Positions 11,667 to 24,009 of a stretch of DNA of 64,000 bases are shown here, in pieces. Positions within the stretch are counted from its first letter, which is position 1; each line of letters opens with the position of its first letter. Location of the stretch: the NCBI GenBank assembly GCA_019915135.1, contig JAHLMK010000015.1, positions 744,001-808,000 of the forward strand, written 5' to 3'. The notes under the pieces were generated by a model, which worked only from the letters and a program-made list of their open reading frames with translations, was not told the origin of the DNA and searched no databases. Origin of the DNA: Strobilurus pachycystidiatus (Eukaryota; Basidiomycota; Agaricomycetes; Agaricales; Physalacriaceae). A program made the translations under genes and the position numbers.

Positions 11667-13324
11667 TCACAGCTTTGCCGGAACTGTATCGCTATTCTTC
11701 GACCCGATGAAATCACATATTTCCTCCGCTGAGAGCACTTCAGAGGCGAGCACTGGACACAACGAGGAAGCGATTTACCTAATTCGCGTGGTCGCTCCTG
11801 ACAGATCATATGTCCTGCTCGTTCTATCATGACATTCGATGCGTTCTTCCTCCTCAACCATACGCGTGGTCGCGTCTTTCCAAGGCCACCTACCCTACAA
11901 TGACAATTCAGCAGCCGGACAAGAGCATGTGTAGCAATGAACCCACTCAGCCTCCCCTTTCCCAGGAACAATCCACTTCAGAGTGATTCGTTCGTCGAGG
12001 TCGCCTCGATGCAGCCTAATCCAAGTCTCCTCACATCCGGTTTGGGTGTTAGAAAAGACAACGGCTTCTTGTAGAGCCGGGGTCTTGAGAATGACAGAAC
12101 CCTGAGGCGAAGCCCGCAGACCATGCGCGATGTACGCGTCAAACACAATTGGATGCCACCTCTGGAAGAACGGGGATAAGAGCATCTGAGTGCGCGCTTT
12201 GTCTCTGCGAAGTCAGCCACCAAGACCGTGAAAGTGAAAGGTGATCCACCTGTCTTTCCATGTATCCCGTCGACTTATAGCTCCAAGCGTCATTTGCTCA
12301 AAGAAACGTTCAGCATATTGGCCGGATACCGGATATAAGATGACAGGATCGACGAGGATCAGCGATGAGAATAGGACGGGATTATTGAGGGAAGCGAGCG
12401 TGCTATGTTACAGTCAGACTATACATTTTCGATGTGTCAACATCATGGCACAAACCAAAGAGTCCCACCGAAGGAATGCCCAACCAAGACTATCTTGCGT
12501 CTCGTGAAGCCCACCTCAAGACGTCGAGTGGCAAAGGACTGCTCAATTCTCCGTAAACGCGCGGGTAGGACCTCCGCAGGATCAGCCGGCAAGTAGTACA
12601 CGAAGAAGTTGAGCAAATCTCGAGCTCCCTCCTGCCAATGAACTGAAATCAATCATCAATCATTCGACACAGGGATAGCGGGTATTACGCGAGCTCACAC
12701 ATGGAGTCGAGTTTGCCTTCATTGAGGGTATGCGAATCGCCGTGATTGACCGCGTCCCAGGACCAGATCTCCGTGATGCGTGCTTCAGTCCTACTGTGCA
12801 GTATGCCCTCTATCGTTGCATGCCAAGTCTACTGGATAATCAGGAATGAATACGTATTCAAACAATCAATGCACCTCTTTGTTCATTCCATTCGCATGCG
12901 CAAAGAAGAGCGTCAACCCGTCTCCGTCGGTACGCTTACAATAGAACCTCTCCGCGCAGATCCACAGAACCTTTTCGTTTCTTGTTGGCTCCATATCAAG
13001 CGCTCGTAGTTCGGCCAGTCTTTTTCTGATATTCTCCAAGACTTGCCTACGCTCTTCCTTGCATTGAAGGGGATCGTATTTCGGCCTTTCAGGTAGCTGA
13101 ACGTTGACGGAGAATCGAGGAAAGGCTGCGGGGAACACATGAGTGGAATGAAGCCATCGTGGAGGGAGCCATTCCGGCCTGGGCCTCCATGGAAGAGGAC
13201 GTGGTGACGGTAAGGGTTCGGGTAATTGCTCCAAGGCAAGGTGCGGTCGAAAACGGCATTCAGTAGTAGGCGGCAGGGATGCTGGGTCAACACTTTCATA
13301 CGGATGCGAGTCGCGTACACGCAT
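11667..13324 (-). CDS. Lpx1-like alpha/beta hydrolase with C-terminal peroxisomal signal (AKL)
   Basis: An alpha/beta-hydrolase-fold protein of the fungal group that includes yeast peroxisomal lipase Lpx1. From ATG 13324 there is a long Pro/Arg-rich N-terminal part, then GLTLFFAHANGMNKE (oxyanion-hole strand), WSWDAVNHGDS, the nucleophile elbow LVGHSFGG with the catalytic Ser, LILVDPVILYP, a cap region, and the catalytic-His segment IERAGHMICQERP. An intron inside the codon after REL (about 11751-11777) leads to a last exon ending in Pro-Ala-Lys-Leu and a stop at 11667-11669. AKL matches the PTS1 consensus, so import into the peroxisome matrix is likely. The reaction is probably ester or lipid hydrolysis; the substrate cannot be read from the sequence. 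An alternative acceptor in the last exon would remove the signal, so that join is the main uncertainty. Confidence 0.82.
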
Positions 13325-14016
13325 GCTCGTGCTAGACAGCAAAGAGGTGGGAGATGGTTGGCTTGAGAGAAGAATCCCTTGTTAAACGAGTTAAGATGCC
13401 GAGACGGAAATTTGGAGATGCGGAACATAATCCAATCTGACGGATCTACGACTGTGAGCTAGTGTAACGCCAATATAGTTTAGTCTTACTGTAACTCAAG
13501 ACGGCGCGTATTCTCCGTGCAGAGAAGTATCATTGATCCGAGCCTTAGAACACCGAGCTCGTGCTTGTGGCTGCACCTGCAGAAAACAGATCTAGATGGT
13601 CACCATCTTGTTTGCGCACTAATGTTACGTGCCCGGAACAACGTTAAGCCCTGCCCCGAACTGCTGCTGCATATGAACGATACAGCCCTGTGTTGGAATG
13701 GGGGGTCAATTTAGTCGGAGAGGTCACGATAGATTACCCACTTATTATGGTGTCGCAAGAACATGAGCATATCAGTCAGTCGAGCAAGGCATCGAGCGTC
13801 AACAGGGTGCGTGCCAGCAGCTATTTTCATCACTTCTTCGTCGCAATGTAATTCGGACCCATATTGCGCTGTCTCATCTTATCTAATCGCTGTGGCCATT
13901 GCCCGAGGCAAACCATCCCACAGGCCATCCCACGCCGGGGGCGGAGGTATCACGATTCGCGACCTTGTCAGACCACAGTTCCGACATCCGCGCACACATC
14001 TCTATCTCCCACCACC

Positions 14017-15126
14017 ATGTCGTTCACTCTCCCATCGCCGTTCGCTGATATTCCAAGGGAATCCCTTCTTTTTGGCCCATCGCCCGTTCACAAGCTCGAT
14101 CGCATGACCAAGGACCTCGGCGACTCGGTCACAATATGGGCTAAACGCGACGACTGCAACTCGGGACTTGCGTTCGGGGGTAACAAGACGAGGAAACTGG
14201 AGTACCTCCTTGCAGACGCCTTGGCGCAGGGAGCGGACACCCTTGTCAGCATCGGCGGTGTGCAGAGCAACCACACGCGCCAGGTTGCCGCCGTCGCAGC
14301 TAAGTCTGGTCTAAAGGCGCGTTCGTCCTAATCCGTCGATTTTGGATCTTTTGACAGTCATATTTAGGCTAAGCTCGTCCAGGAGCACTGGGTGGAGTGG
14401 AACGATCCCGTGTATGACAAAGTCGGGAACCTCCAGCTTTCGCGTCTGATGGGCGCCGAGCCCCGTCTGGACGCATCCACATTCGGTATCGAGCACAAAC
14501 CGACTGCTGCATCTCTCACCGCGGAGGTCGAAGCGGAGGGCGGAAAGCCCTACTACATCCCTGCCGGCGCGTCTGACCATCCTTTGGGTGGATTGGGTTT
14601 CGCTCGTTGGGCGTTTGAGGTGGCTGCCCAGGAGAAAGAGCTGGGGGTCTTCTTCGACACCGTTATCGTGTGCGCTGTCACCGGATCTACATTTGCTGGC
14701 ATGGTTGCTGGCTTCAAGCTCCTGGCCAAATTGAACCCTTCTGACCCACCGCGACGAATTATTGGAATCGATGCATCCGCCAAGCCCGTCGAAACCAAGG
14801 CACAGGTGCTCCGGATTGCCAAAGACACAGCGTCGAAGATTGGGTTGACCGTTGACGATATCACGGAGGAGGACGTGATTTTGGATGTGAGGTACCACGC
14901 TGGATGCTACGGTATTCCAGATAAACAGACGATTGAGGCCATCAAATATGGCGCTCGGATGGACGCTTTCATTACGGATCCGGTATACGAGGGTAAGAGC
15001 TTGGCGGGTATGGTTGACATGATCAAGAAGGGCGAAATCAAGGGTGGAAATGTCTTGTATGCGCACTTGGGTGGCCAGCTTGCACTCAATGCCTACACGG
15101 ACATGGAGGATAGGATCAAGGCATAA
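14017..15126 (+). CDS. 1-aminocyclopropane-1-carboxylate (ACC) deaminase
   Basis: A PLP enzyme that opens ACC, the ethylene precursor, to 2-oxobutyrate and ammonia. D-cysteine desulfhydrase is the closest relative. The protein of about 352 residues starts at ATG 14017 (CACCATG). It carries the PLP-lysine motif [52 protein letters not shown] and [14 protein letters not shown]. The Glu of YEGKS and the Leu of QLALNAY occupy the positions that distinguish ACC deaminase from D-cysteine desulfhydrase in the literature on this family, which favours the ACC deaminase call. The single intron (14317-14367) must begin with GC: no GT donor nearby gives an open frame into [11 protein letters not shown]. 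Soluble, cytosolic. A role in lowering ethylene of plant partners is known for the family and only inferred here. Confidence 0.92.
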
Positions 15127-15338
15127 AATCGTTGAAGTCGATACGTCGCTATATACCACATTCAGACTGCATTTTGGCATGAGCATTATAAACAACTCAC
15201 GAGCTGGTAGAACCTCGCGACCAGTCGGGGACCTCTCGTCCGGGTATGGGGCGTACAGCGAATGTGTGTCCATCCGTGGATGAGACGTAGATCGCCGAGA
15301 TACATATTTTTCGAAAGGCGGGGGCGATGTCGACAACT

Positions 15339-15902
15339 TTAATGTCCGAGGTATGCATCAGCCTTGAACGTTCAACATTCAAAAGACGTCAATCATTGGG
15401 GGGTCAAAACACGCACTTTGCTCCAGTTTCCTGACCCCCCTTCGTCGTCGTCGACCTTCCAAATCAAAATCTGTTGGTCCACTGGAATATCCGCCTTCAG
15501 CCCGTCCGGCACATACATCATCCCTCTCGGTGCGCCCTTCAGGCCATACTTCTTCTTGAGCACTGCCAACCTAATTGGTTCACGTATCTCACGTACGCTC
15601 TTGACGCGATAGGCAAAATCATACCCGTCCCAATCTTCGTGCCGCGCGTTGTACTCTTTGTTTCCCAGCCCATCCTCTGGTAGTGGTGCGTCCCCAGGAT
15701 TGCGCGTCTGCGCTGCGTCGATCTCACAAACATAGGCAATGTGCGACAAAGGCGCAGTAAGGTAGAACCAGACCCGTTTAACAGAGGGCACGAGAAGGTA
15801 GCGCCGAAATTCGTAGGTCTTTTCCTGGTTGACAATTTGGGTCATGTACACGGGCGTCATGGCAAGAATAACGTCGGTACGGTCAAGGCGTGGACCCGTC
15901 AT
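15339..15902 (-). CDS. PUA-like (ASCH-type) domain protein
   Basis: A small protein of roughly 170 residues starting at ATG 15902. The sequence DVILAMTPVYMTQIVNQEKT, then YEFRRYLL, VKRVWFYLTAPLSHIAYVCEI and GAPRGMMYVP follows the pattern of fungal PUA-like/ASCH proteins. In these an invariant YEFR segment and a strand of the form VKRxWxY precede a cluster of beta strands; members of the superfamily bind RNA or modified nucleotides. After GNWSK a GTGCGT donor is present. An intron to about 15352 would give a short final exon ending LGH with the stop at 15339-15341. Reading through the donor would instead end at 15393. It lies tail-to-tail with the ACC deaminase gene. The precise function is unknown. 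Confidence 0.7.
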
Positions 15903-18900
15903 GGTGGTGGCACTGGTGATTGACCAAATTCAAACTGTTGCTCGACTTGTACCACGTGGCCATTTTGTCTGGATAGGAAGTCCCGACTCCCGACTTTCTA
16001 TTTCTCACTCCCGACGATCAAGGGCCATTTTGACGTCGGCGATCATTTTGAACTTGCGCTTGACCGCCATCTCCGTGCGTGCATATTGATTCGCTGCTCG
16101 GGAATGAGAACTGCTGAGCATTGCTACGACTTTGGTTCTGCATCTCATGCGACTGACCGTCTCCTGGTCCAATGGCGATGTTCAAGCCTCTTCATGACAT
16201 CTCAAGTTTAACCTCGAGACTAACCCTCGATGCATCGATGGTCATCCATCTTCGATATACCACCTGCGCTCTCCATCTCAGTAGGGCGGTTCTTTAACTG
16301 CGTTGCACTACATCAAGCTATCTACGCCGTAATGTGCTGACGCTCTTTTCGTAGATCTCCATCAACGTATCTCACTAAGAACCTCATCTTTGGTGGCAAT
16401 AGGATGTTACCCAACTTACGGCCTTGTAACTGAGACGCTGTACATGCTGACGACTTTCCGGCGATGAAGTCTTAGCTGTTCTGTAGTGTCGCTGCCCGGC
16501 GGCGAGGATATCGGCTATCTGAGAGTCCGGGAGCACCATCGTCATCAGCTGCAGCTGTTTGGAACCCTAGTACACGGCACTTTGATCGTTCTGTCTCCTT
16601 GCGGGGATTTCCATTCCCTAGTTCCGACAATACTGGTGTAATGGCCGGCAATACGCGGCGACGCCGCCACGGTTCACATGTTATGTGGTGCTCTTGTTCT
16701 CGTTTAGGACATCCCTGTGCTCTTGGGATGAATGGCGCCAGGGGTCACTTCCCCAAGAACATGAATCGTTTCCTAGGTCCCTAGACCCCTTCACGACCGT
16801 TTTTACGCTGGATTTCCATTCACATCTGTTCCTTTGGGCTCAGGCTCAACACCTCTGATCACTGTGCTCTGGGAGGTCGGACTTCCCTGGACTAGTACAG
16901 TCGAAAACGATAGCCGTTCGTTACCTTTTCGCCTCTTTGTCCACCCACTATCGCGGAGCTTCATCAGGGAATTCTGGATTAGAAATGATACTATTGAAGG
17001 TGTTTTAGTCTTAGGATTGCCTCCTCTTTTGTCGGGGAATCCCAGATTAGCGAGACTTGTGTGTCCCTTCCGCCAAATCACCAAATGCCTAACGCGGTAG
17101 GTGCCGCATTGACATGTCCGTATATCTTCTCCACTTACCTGATCCTGAACCGTGTCTGGGCCTCTTTCTATTCAGACCGAACTATGGTACATTCGTAATT
17201 AAATGATCACTGTACAGTGGATGCTCCGCGCCTCTGTTGATTGCCACTCGAGAGGTACACAGAGTACACTGGGCGGGTGGAACTTACGGCGGATACGCTG
17301 TCTCGGCATTCACCCCCGTACTCTAACCTTAGCAGTCGCATGTTACAAGAAACCGGTACGCGCTTTTCACCTTAATAGGCGGGCTTTGAGGCTGACACTT
17401 ACTTTCTGCGTAAATTCACACTCTCATAAGCAGCCTAGCAATGCAGTCTCAAGATTAGTTACACCCCAGGGCCCGGTGATGTCGGAGCCATTCACACGAC
17501 GGTAATTCGCACCAGTCTACGTTTTACCCCACTGTCGGATGCATATCAGAAGAGCTCTCCTTACTCCAACACATACTTCCGCACGCGAGACCTCTGGCTA
17601 CTTTCCCCATTGCGATCAGCAGACGGAACAAGCTTTGTGAGTCCAGGCTGTGGCGCAATGTCCCTTTCACGTGGAACAGTCCTGGGTATCGAACGTTCTT
17701 GTCGCTTGAATGCTCGTTGCGAGAGCACAGGATGTCAGGAATCGATGTCGCGGGTGTGGCGCATGGGAATTCGTCGTCGTTACGCAGAGAACGAAGGAGC
17801 GAAATTGCTGTGAGACTGGTAACAAATATGCCAGCCATGCTTGTACCGGTCCTCCGTATTCAACAAGATGCCTATATCCAGAATTGATGTCCTCTCTGCT
17901 CTGCTGCAACTTCTGTAACGAAGGGATGATCCCCGCATTCTTGACGGGTAGGCTACTGTCGAACCTGCGGTACTTGAACGTCCGGCGTTTACCTCTGAAA
18001 CGTAACAATAGCTGGACGACCATCATCTAGGTTTCTCTCTACCAGTTGCCGTGTAACGTGTTCTGCTGTCTCGCAGCTCTCGGTATCCTGACAGACATGA
18101 TTCCACGGAGAGCTAAGCCTGCAGAATCATGCGCGTGGCTCCAACGCTCTCGATATGCACCCGACACTTCATCCTCCAGGACGCGTCCAGCCCGTCGTCG
18201 GTGTCTATCAGAGGTCCCACGAGGAGCAGGCGTTGTGATTGCGCAAATCTGTGGGTACGGATGACGTTTGCCATCCACCCAAAGCTGTAGGTGGACGCCA
18301 GTCATCATCTTCTGCATGCGAGTGTGTGCGTCTTCTCGAGTTTCGAGCCTCCAGTTACTAATGTCTGCTTCGCATGGACAGAATGATTGACGCCGGCACA
18401 TAATCTTTGGGCGATTAACATGTCTACATCAGAACGTATTCTAAGGTTCGTCCCGGGGCTATCGCGTGAACTGCAGCACCGCCATCGCAGAACGACGATC
18501 AGCCTTCGATTTCATCTGACAGATGAAGAACGGATGACTCCCAGCTAGCGCTATTTTCCGGACATTCAGCTTATTGTGAGGTGCACGATCATCATCATCA
18601 TCAATACACGGCCATGGGCTATGCCTGTCTATACTGAGCATGCTACGGCGGATGAACAACAAAGCAGAGTCACCGTTCTAGCGATTCCATTGGCACCCAC
18701 GGCGGCCGCGCTCCCTGATGAATAAAATGAAACACATTATACGTCGACATATGAAGGCATGATGGCATCTCGATGAAAAGTCTTCCTGGGGCCGCTCGTA
18801 TGAAGCCTCAATGAGCTGTCGTCGGTGCTTGAAAGTATCCGAGAGGTGTAGCAGCAAAGTTCTCTCGAAAATGATTCGAGTAAACGAAACGTGTGGAGAG

Positions 18901-20045
18901 CAAATGCTCTATGTAGGGCCTCGGAGCTTTCGAATTCAAGGCGCCAATCAAGGCTCTTATGTCGGCGTCAGTCGTGAGACGCTCTCGCTGTCCGCTCTGC
19001 GTCTGTCGTGCTCTTGGCTACCAATTAACTCTGAGCTGATGACAAATTCTAGATCTGGTGCCACCCCGTGCGTAGCCACGTTACTAGACCTTCAGATAGC
19101 TCCTTGGATTATCACGAAGGACAGAACGATACTGCCGATGACTGCATCAAAGAATATCTTTCCGAGAAACACGAAGGGCCATTCGTGGCAGACTCGGAGT
19201 TCGGGTGCTCGCATTTCCCTTGGCTGTTTGCATCAGTCAAAATCTACTTCAAGTGGATGAAGTCTCATACTGTCCAAACAAAGGAAGCACCCATGAGCGG
19301 GGAATGTGATCGTCAATGAGGTATTGGAGTTTGAGGCCATGGCCCCGGTTGGCGGTTTATTGCCCAGCAGAACTACCCTCCCAGTGAATTCGTATGCTGC
19401 CAGCCATGATTCATTCAAAGGAGATGCTGCCAGTGTTCGATGAACTATCATCCTTCTGTGGTTTTGTCTGCAACTTGCGCAGCGCGCTACATAGTCACGA
19501 TCTTCTCGTGATTCATCTCCAAGTTACAACTAATGGCGATGCAGGGCAGGCATCCGAGGCTGCGGTGCGCCACATCGACAAGAAACTGTGTCACGTTGTA
19601 TGAGTGACCCGCTCACCACTTTTAATCCACGCTACATAAGTAGCACGTACTTGAAGAGGAGAGGTTTGATGGGAGTTTCCAAATACAGGCGCCTCGTGTC
19701 CGCCTCGAGGCAAAGTTAGGTCTTGTGTGATCCATCTTTCCTCATTCCGTTGACTCCAGGTTGTCCCTTCCTTTGTTCCCAGTAAGGAAGTCCTACTCGA
19801 TCTGTGGGTCCATGATGTGTGGTCGCCATCAAGCGGCCAGGGCGAATCATTTTCCCAACATCAGGCGACCCTTATCGAAAATCGGCCTGTGTTCTTGTGA
19901 AGTTCCTAATGATCCTTTTACAACAATTGGGCCAACATCGGGAACAGCCATTGGAGGGCGTGACCATTTCATTCTCAATTTATACCTAACTTTTCCGTAG
20001 CAATGACCTCAACCGGACGTCCTCTCCCCTCCTCTCTATTCTCTC
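15903..20045. other. Gene-poor stretch, about 4.1 kb
   Basis: No open frame here shows conserved domain motifs or a convincing spliced chain. The longest frame (18811-19260, +) reads as low-information sequence and I could not extend it with splice sites. No transposase, reverse transcriptase or terminal-repeat pattern was recognised. The last few hundred bases before 20046 are probably the promoter and 5' UTR of the forkhead gene, and the first 200 bases the promoter of the PUA-like gene. Confidence 0.5.
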
Positions 20046-21207
20046 ATGCAGCTCAACGGCGGGTATGCTAATGAGAGGCCTTACATCAACCACGCCCAGA
20101 CGCGAGGATCCCCCACTCCTTATGACAATCTTGGTTTCCCGGCGAGACGCGCCGTCTTCCAGCCCGAACTGAACGCGTCCAATTTCATGAACTCGTACTA
20201 TGTTGAAATCCCGCAACCTCATCAGCCGCCATACCAAACTCCCCGCCCTTCTCCTCAGACCTCCTCACAACGACTTCTCCATCCTGGTGATGTCGGCGGC
20301 ACCGATCGTTCTTCGTTTTTCCACCCGCATTCCCGCTCCCCTTGTCCCGACCGGGAGCGCTCACCGTTCATCTCACCACCCCAATCGCTACCGTCCATGA
20401 ACCCGTTGCGCTACAGAGATGCAGGGCCGTTCCTTAGGGCCGAGTTCCAAATTCCCGAAGGTGTGGAAGTCAATCTGTATGCGCTACCCGACTCCAACAA
20501 CAACGAGGAGCGGCCTGAATACACCCTCCACGACTTGGCTATGCTTGCGATCTATGGGTATCCTCGACACAAAGCGTCGCTCCAAGAGATTCGTGCTGCT
20601 ATCCAACAGCGTTATCCTTTCTTCGAGGGGAGTAATCAAAAGAAATTTTGTGTGAGGCTCTTTGTTCGCCATTGATGATGCGGCTCACAGACAGCTGCTG
20701 TAGGGGTCCATACGCCATCTACTCTCCTTCCATTCCATATTTGCGAAGCTTCCCCGGCGCCCGACCGAGCCAGGTCATGGCGAGTACTGGACTCTCGATG
20801 TCGACCACGCATATGAGACTAAGCGCCCTCGAAAGAGGCGCAACACTCGCGGAAAGGTGGCGACTTCCCAGGCTCATGTCCGCAAATCTCGTCATCACCT
20901 GCGACAAGACAGCGAGGTGGCTAGATCCTCACGGTCGTCTTCGTTGCAAGCTGCGTTCACACCTGAACCCGAGGCCTCTAGCTCTGGCGCAGATTGTGGG
21001 CTGACACTACCGCCGCTGATACAGTCCGACTACCAGGACAACAGAGACACTGTCGCGTCTTATGGATACAGCACCGATGGTACTCATGGCAGTCCTATGG
21101 GACTCGCTACTTACTCGTCCCTAAGTGGTGCATCGTCTCCATACGCAGAGCCTTATCCCGAGTCCGAATCTGCTTCGCGGCTACGTCGCAGCCCCCGTGA
21201 AGCGTAG
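20046..21207 (+). CDS. Forkhead-domain transcription factor
   Basis: A DNA-binding regulator with one forkhead domain. From ATG 20046 there is a Pro/Ser/His-rich N-terminal region (about residues 55-150), then the forkhead domain from about residue 157: RPEYTLHDLAMLAIYGYP, LQEIRAAIQQRYPFFEG, NQKKFC. An intron (donor GTGAGG at about 20651, acceptor GCTGTAG at about 20705) joins to GSIRHLLSFHSIFAKLPRRP and GEYWTLDV. The SIRH recognition-helix sequence and the wing ending YWTLD are diagnostic. A basic stretch (KRPRKRRNTRGK) after the domain is a likely nuclear localisation signal. The C-terminal half is Ser/Tyr/Pro-rich, as in activation regions. The usual Asn after SIRH is replaced (SIRHLLS rather than SIRHNLS), which may alter DNA contacts. 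Target genes unknown. Confidence 0.9.
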
Positions 21208-22903
21208 GCGACTCGTGAGACCCCTGTGGCTCCTGCGTCTCTACCTGGATTTCGGGTGCTGCCACCTCTTTCTTTCGGAAGAGTGTACTACTCATGTCCT
21301 CAGCTCTTGTAGCTTTTTTACTTGCATTGCTCTGCTATCCTTGTCAATGTGCCTACGCTTGCTATCATCATGTCCCCGTGTCATCTACTCTTTCCTATAC
21401 CTATCACTTCTCTCCTCTACCCGATGTTCGCCGCACTGAGGACATTCGCTAACCTGCTACGGCTGCTCTCCCTTTTGTTGTCGAGCCACTCTAAAATATC
21501 CCCGCTACTTACGTGTTTTCTTTCTCCTGCTATTCGGAACTGCTGTCGTATTGCACATACTGTATTTCCATACAACAATAATCTTGTCCATTGTCCGAAT
21601 CTGGAACTGGGGAAACATAAACGCCACACTAGTACTACGCCACGGGTATTTATCGATATTGGTACCGTGAAACATGTGAGGTTGCGGTGATCTTACTACC
21701 TCGCATTACGTCGGGCACGGATCTGGATCCTGACATCGACACTGTTTCGGCAGTGAAGTGAGATAACGATCGTCGTTTGCGTACATAAGTAGGTGTTCTT
21801 CTGGAAGACTGCCATTCACGCGGGATAGAATCCCAGGGAATCTGTAGCTCCGCATCCCCAGGACCTCCATTCGAACTCCACGTCTCTAGGCCCTCAGGAA
21901 CGTCATAGTCTTCATGTGAGCCCCAAATCGGACACGACGCCACAGCGGCCACACCCCCGCAAACTCGAACAATACGCCGCGAATCTCCGGGCTATCAAGT
22001 AATCATTGTCATCCTGGTCACACGAGTAATCACCACTGTAGGTAGCATAGACTTAACGCCATCACCGTCCCTTGTGAACGCTACCAGAACCCAAGGTGAT
22101 ACGACAAGGTCGTCTAGGCCGCCATCAGGACGTCAGCGTAGTTGACGTCGAGAGTGGGGATGGCAGCAAACTCGACCCTCCTTATCTAACGCCCACTCTT
22201 CCCGGAACAAGCTCAACGCCCAAAGCAACACGTCGCCCAGGCAGCATTTATCTTAGGCAAGGAACTGGATGTATTGAACTCCTTGAGATGCGGTGCATGG
22301 GTAAACGGCGGCTCAAGACAGCTCTGACTCCGCATGATAGCTCAGCAGCAACACCCCGAGGTCGGGTATACAGTGCGTCAATGGTGCCGGTGCCAATGTC
22401 ATCTGGTGTGGCGTCTTTCAATATTCAGTGAGGTATTCTAGTGGCGATCAGCCAAGGGCCTGGACAAGGAGATCGATTCCTCGACCTTGGGATTGGAATG
22501 CAAAAAGTTATGTAGACCTGCTGAGGCAATGTGGAGAAATCCGGCGTGATTAACAAGGCAATTTGGCACGGCAAAGCGAGATATACGGAAACGGCAAGGA
22601 GATCACGCAGAAAGACAAGACGAGTTCGGTAACCAGACCTCAATGAGTCGAGGAGAGTGGAGTAAGCTCGAGAACCTTTGAGGTCGTCAAAGTGCAACAG
22701 AAAAGCTTTCATGCGCATGGTCCGAACAGCGATGGCAGCTGAGTAGAGTGATGCGCTGCAGCCGGTGTTGATCAGCTTTGCTTCCGTCTCGACCCGTCTA
22801 CAGTATCCTGATCTTGGCTGACGGTATCACTCTGAGCGCTCTTGCCTGTATCCTCGAAATTCCAAATGAATACGATTATGCGACGCGATCACAAACAGCA
22901 CGA
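21208..22903. other. Intergenic stretch, about 1.7 kb, no supported gene
   Basis: This lies between the forkhead gene (+) and the HAD phosphatase gene (-), which converge on it. The first 200-300 bases are pyrimidine-rich and probably 3' UTR. Short open frames (such as 22096-22431 + and 22425-22718 -) carry no recognisable domain and cannot be joined to anything by plausible splice sites. Confidence 0.5.
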
Positions 22904-24009
22904 TCAAGCAGTAATGGTGAACTTCAAACGCCCACCCTCGACAACCTCACACTTGACAGATTCCATAGTCTCCACTAGATAATGAGCCCCACAGCCCTCA
23001 ATCTTCTCTCGCTCATGAGAGGTACAGACAGCAACGACCGTCGCACCGCTCGCGACACCAGCACAGATACCAGAGGGTGAATCTTCAAAAACAACACAAT
23101 CTGACGCATCGTAACCAAGGCATTTCGCAGCAAGAAGGAAAGGATCGGGGGCGGGCTTGCCGGCTTTGAGTCGCTTGTCGTCGGCGGTGACAGTGACCGA
23201 AGGCGGCCTGATACCAACGCGAGTCATACATCCAAAGGCTACAACAACGAGCATTTAGAGACAGATACTTAGTTGAAGGACAAAAACTGACCATAGGTTT
23301 TGGCACCAGAGGTCGCTACAGCGTATCGCCCTTCAGGAATGGAGTCTATCATCTCCTTCACGCCAGGAAGAATCCGAACCGAACGATCCACACTGGCCGC
23401 TTCTAGTTCCCAAGCGTCCTGCGCATCGATGATCGTCTTTGCGCTACTGCTCAACAGTTCATAGGAGACAATCTCCTCATGAGCGTGTTCCATGTCGTCG
23501 TCTTCAAACGTGGGCAGGTATTCAGGCAAAGTGGCGTTGCGGGGTGCCGATTCGACATGTGAAAGAAACGATGGGCGATGTGCAGCGGTACACGAGGATG
23601 AGCGCGAAGCACGCGCGGAGTTTCCAGGTGTTAGTTCTGGTGTCGTGTCGTCGGGTGTAGCAAGCGAGCCTCGCCTGGAGCCAGGACCATGGCAGTTGTA
23701 AGCGTCGGCAAAGAAGAGAATGGACTCCTCAAAATGTCTGACTTCGTCGTTCATCTCGTGCTTCTTGATGTTGGGTTTGAACTCGGCGAGGTTGTCAATG
23801 GCGCGTTTGCCGTGTGTAGCGGCGATGACACGTTTGGGGTCTTCACAGATATCTACGGCCACCTTTCCCCATGCTGCTTCGACGGCGGCGATAGAGTCGG
23901 TCAACGTCCCATCCTGTAAAGGCGATGTAAGTGAAATGCCGCCACATCGAAGGAGAGAGCGTACCATGTCAAAGAGAACAGCGTCGGCGTAAAAGGTTTG
24001 TTGTGACAT
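22904..24009 (-). CDS. HAD-superfamily phosphatase (DOG/GPP-like) with a Ser-rich insert
   Basis: A haloacid-dehalogenase-type phosphatase resembling 2-deoxyglucose-6-phosphate and glycerol-1-phosphate phosphatases. From ATG 24009 the protein starts YADAVLFDM, and an intron of about 51 nt joins to DGTLTDSI, giving the catalytic DxDGTLxDS motif. Motif II is AVATSGA. After a second intron come the motif III lysine region RLKAGKPAPDPFLLAA and motif IV VVFEDSPSGICAGVASGA. About 85-90 residues, rich in Ser, Arg, Pro and acidic residues, interrupt the cap region (from NCHGPGSRRGSLATPDD to EYLPTFEDDD). The result is about 333 residues against roughly 240-250 for typical GPP/DOG enzymes. The insert contains several RxxS motifs and looks disordered, so it may be a phosphorylation or docking segment. 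The likely role is sugar-phosphate or polyol-phosphate dephosphorylation in the cytosol. Confidence 0.88.

Noticed and set aside
14311..15336. 341-codon open frame on the minus strand
   Set aside because: It lies antisense to the ACC deaminase gene and follows its codon pattern; no domain of its own.
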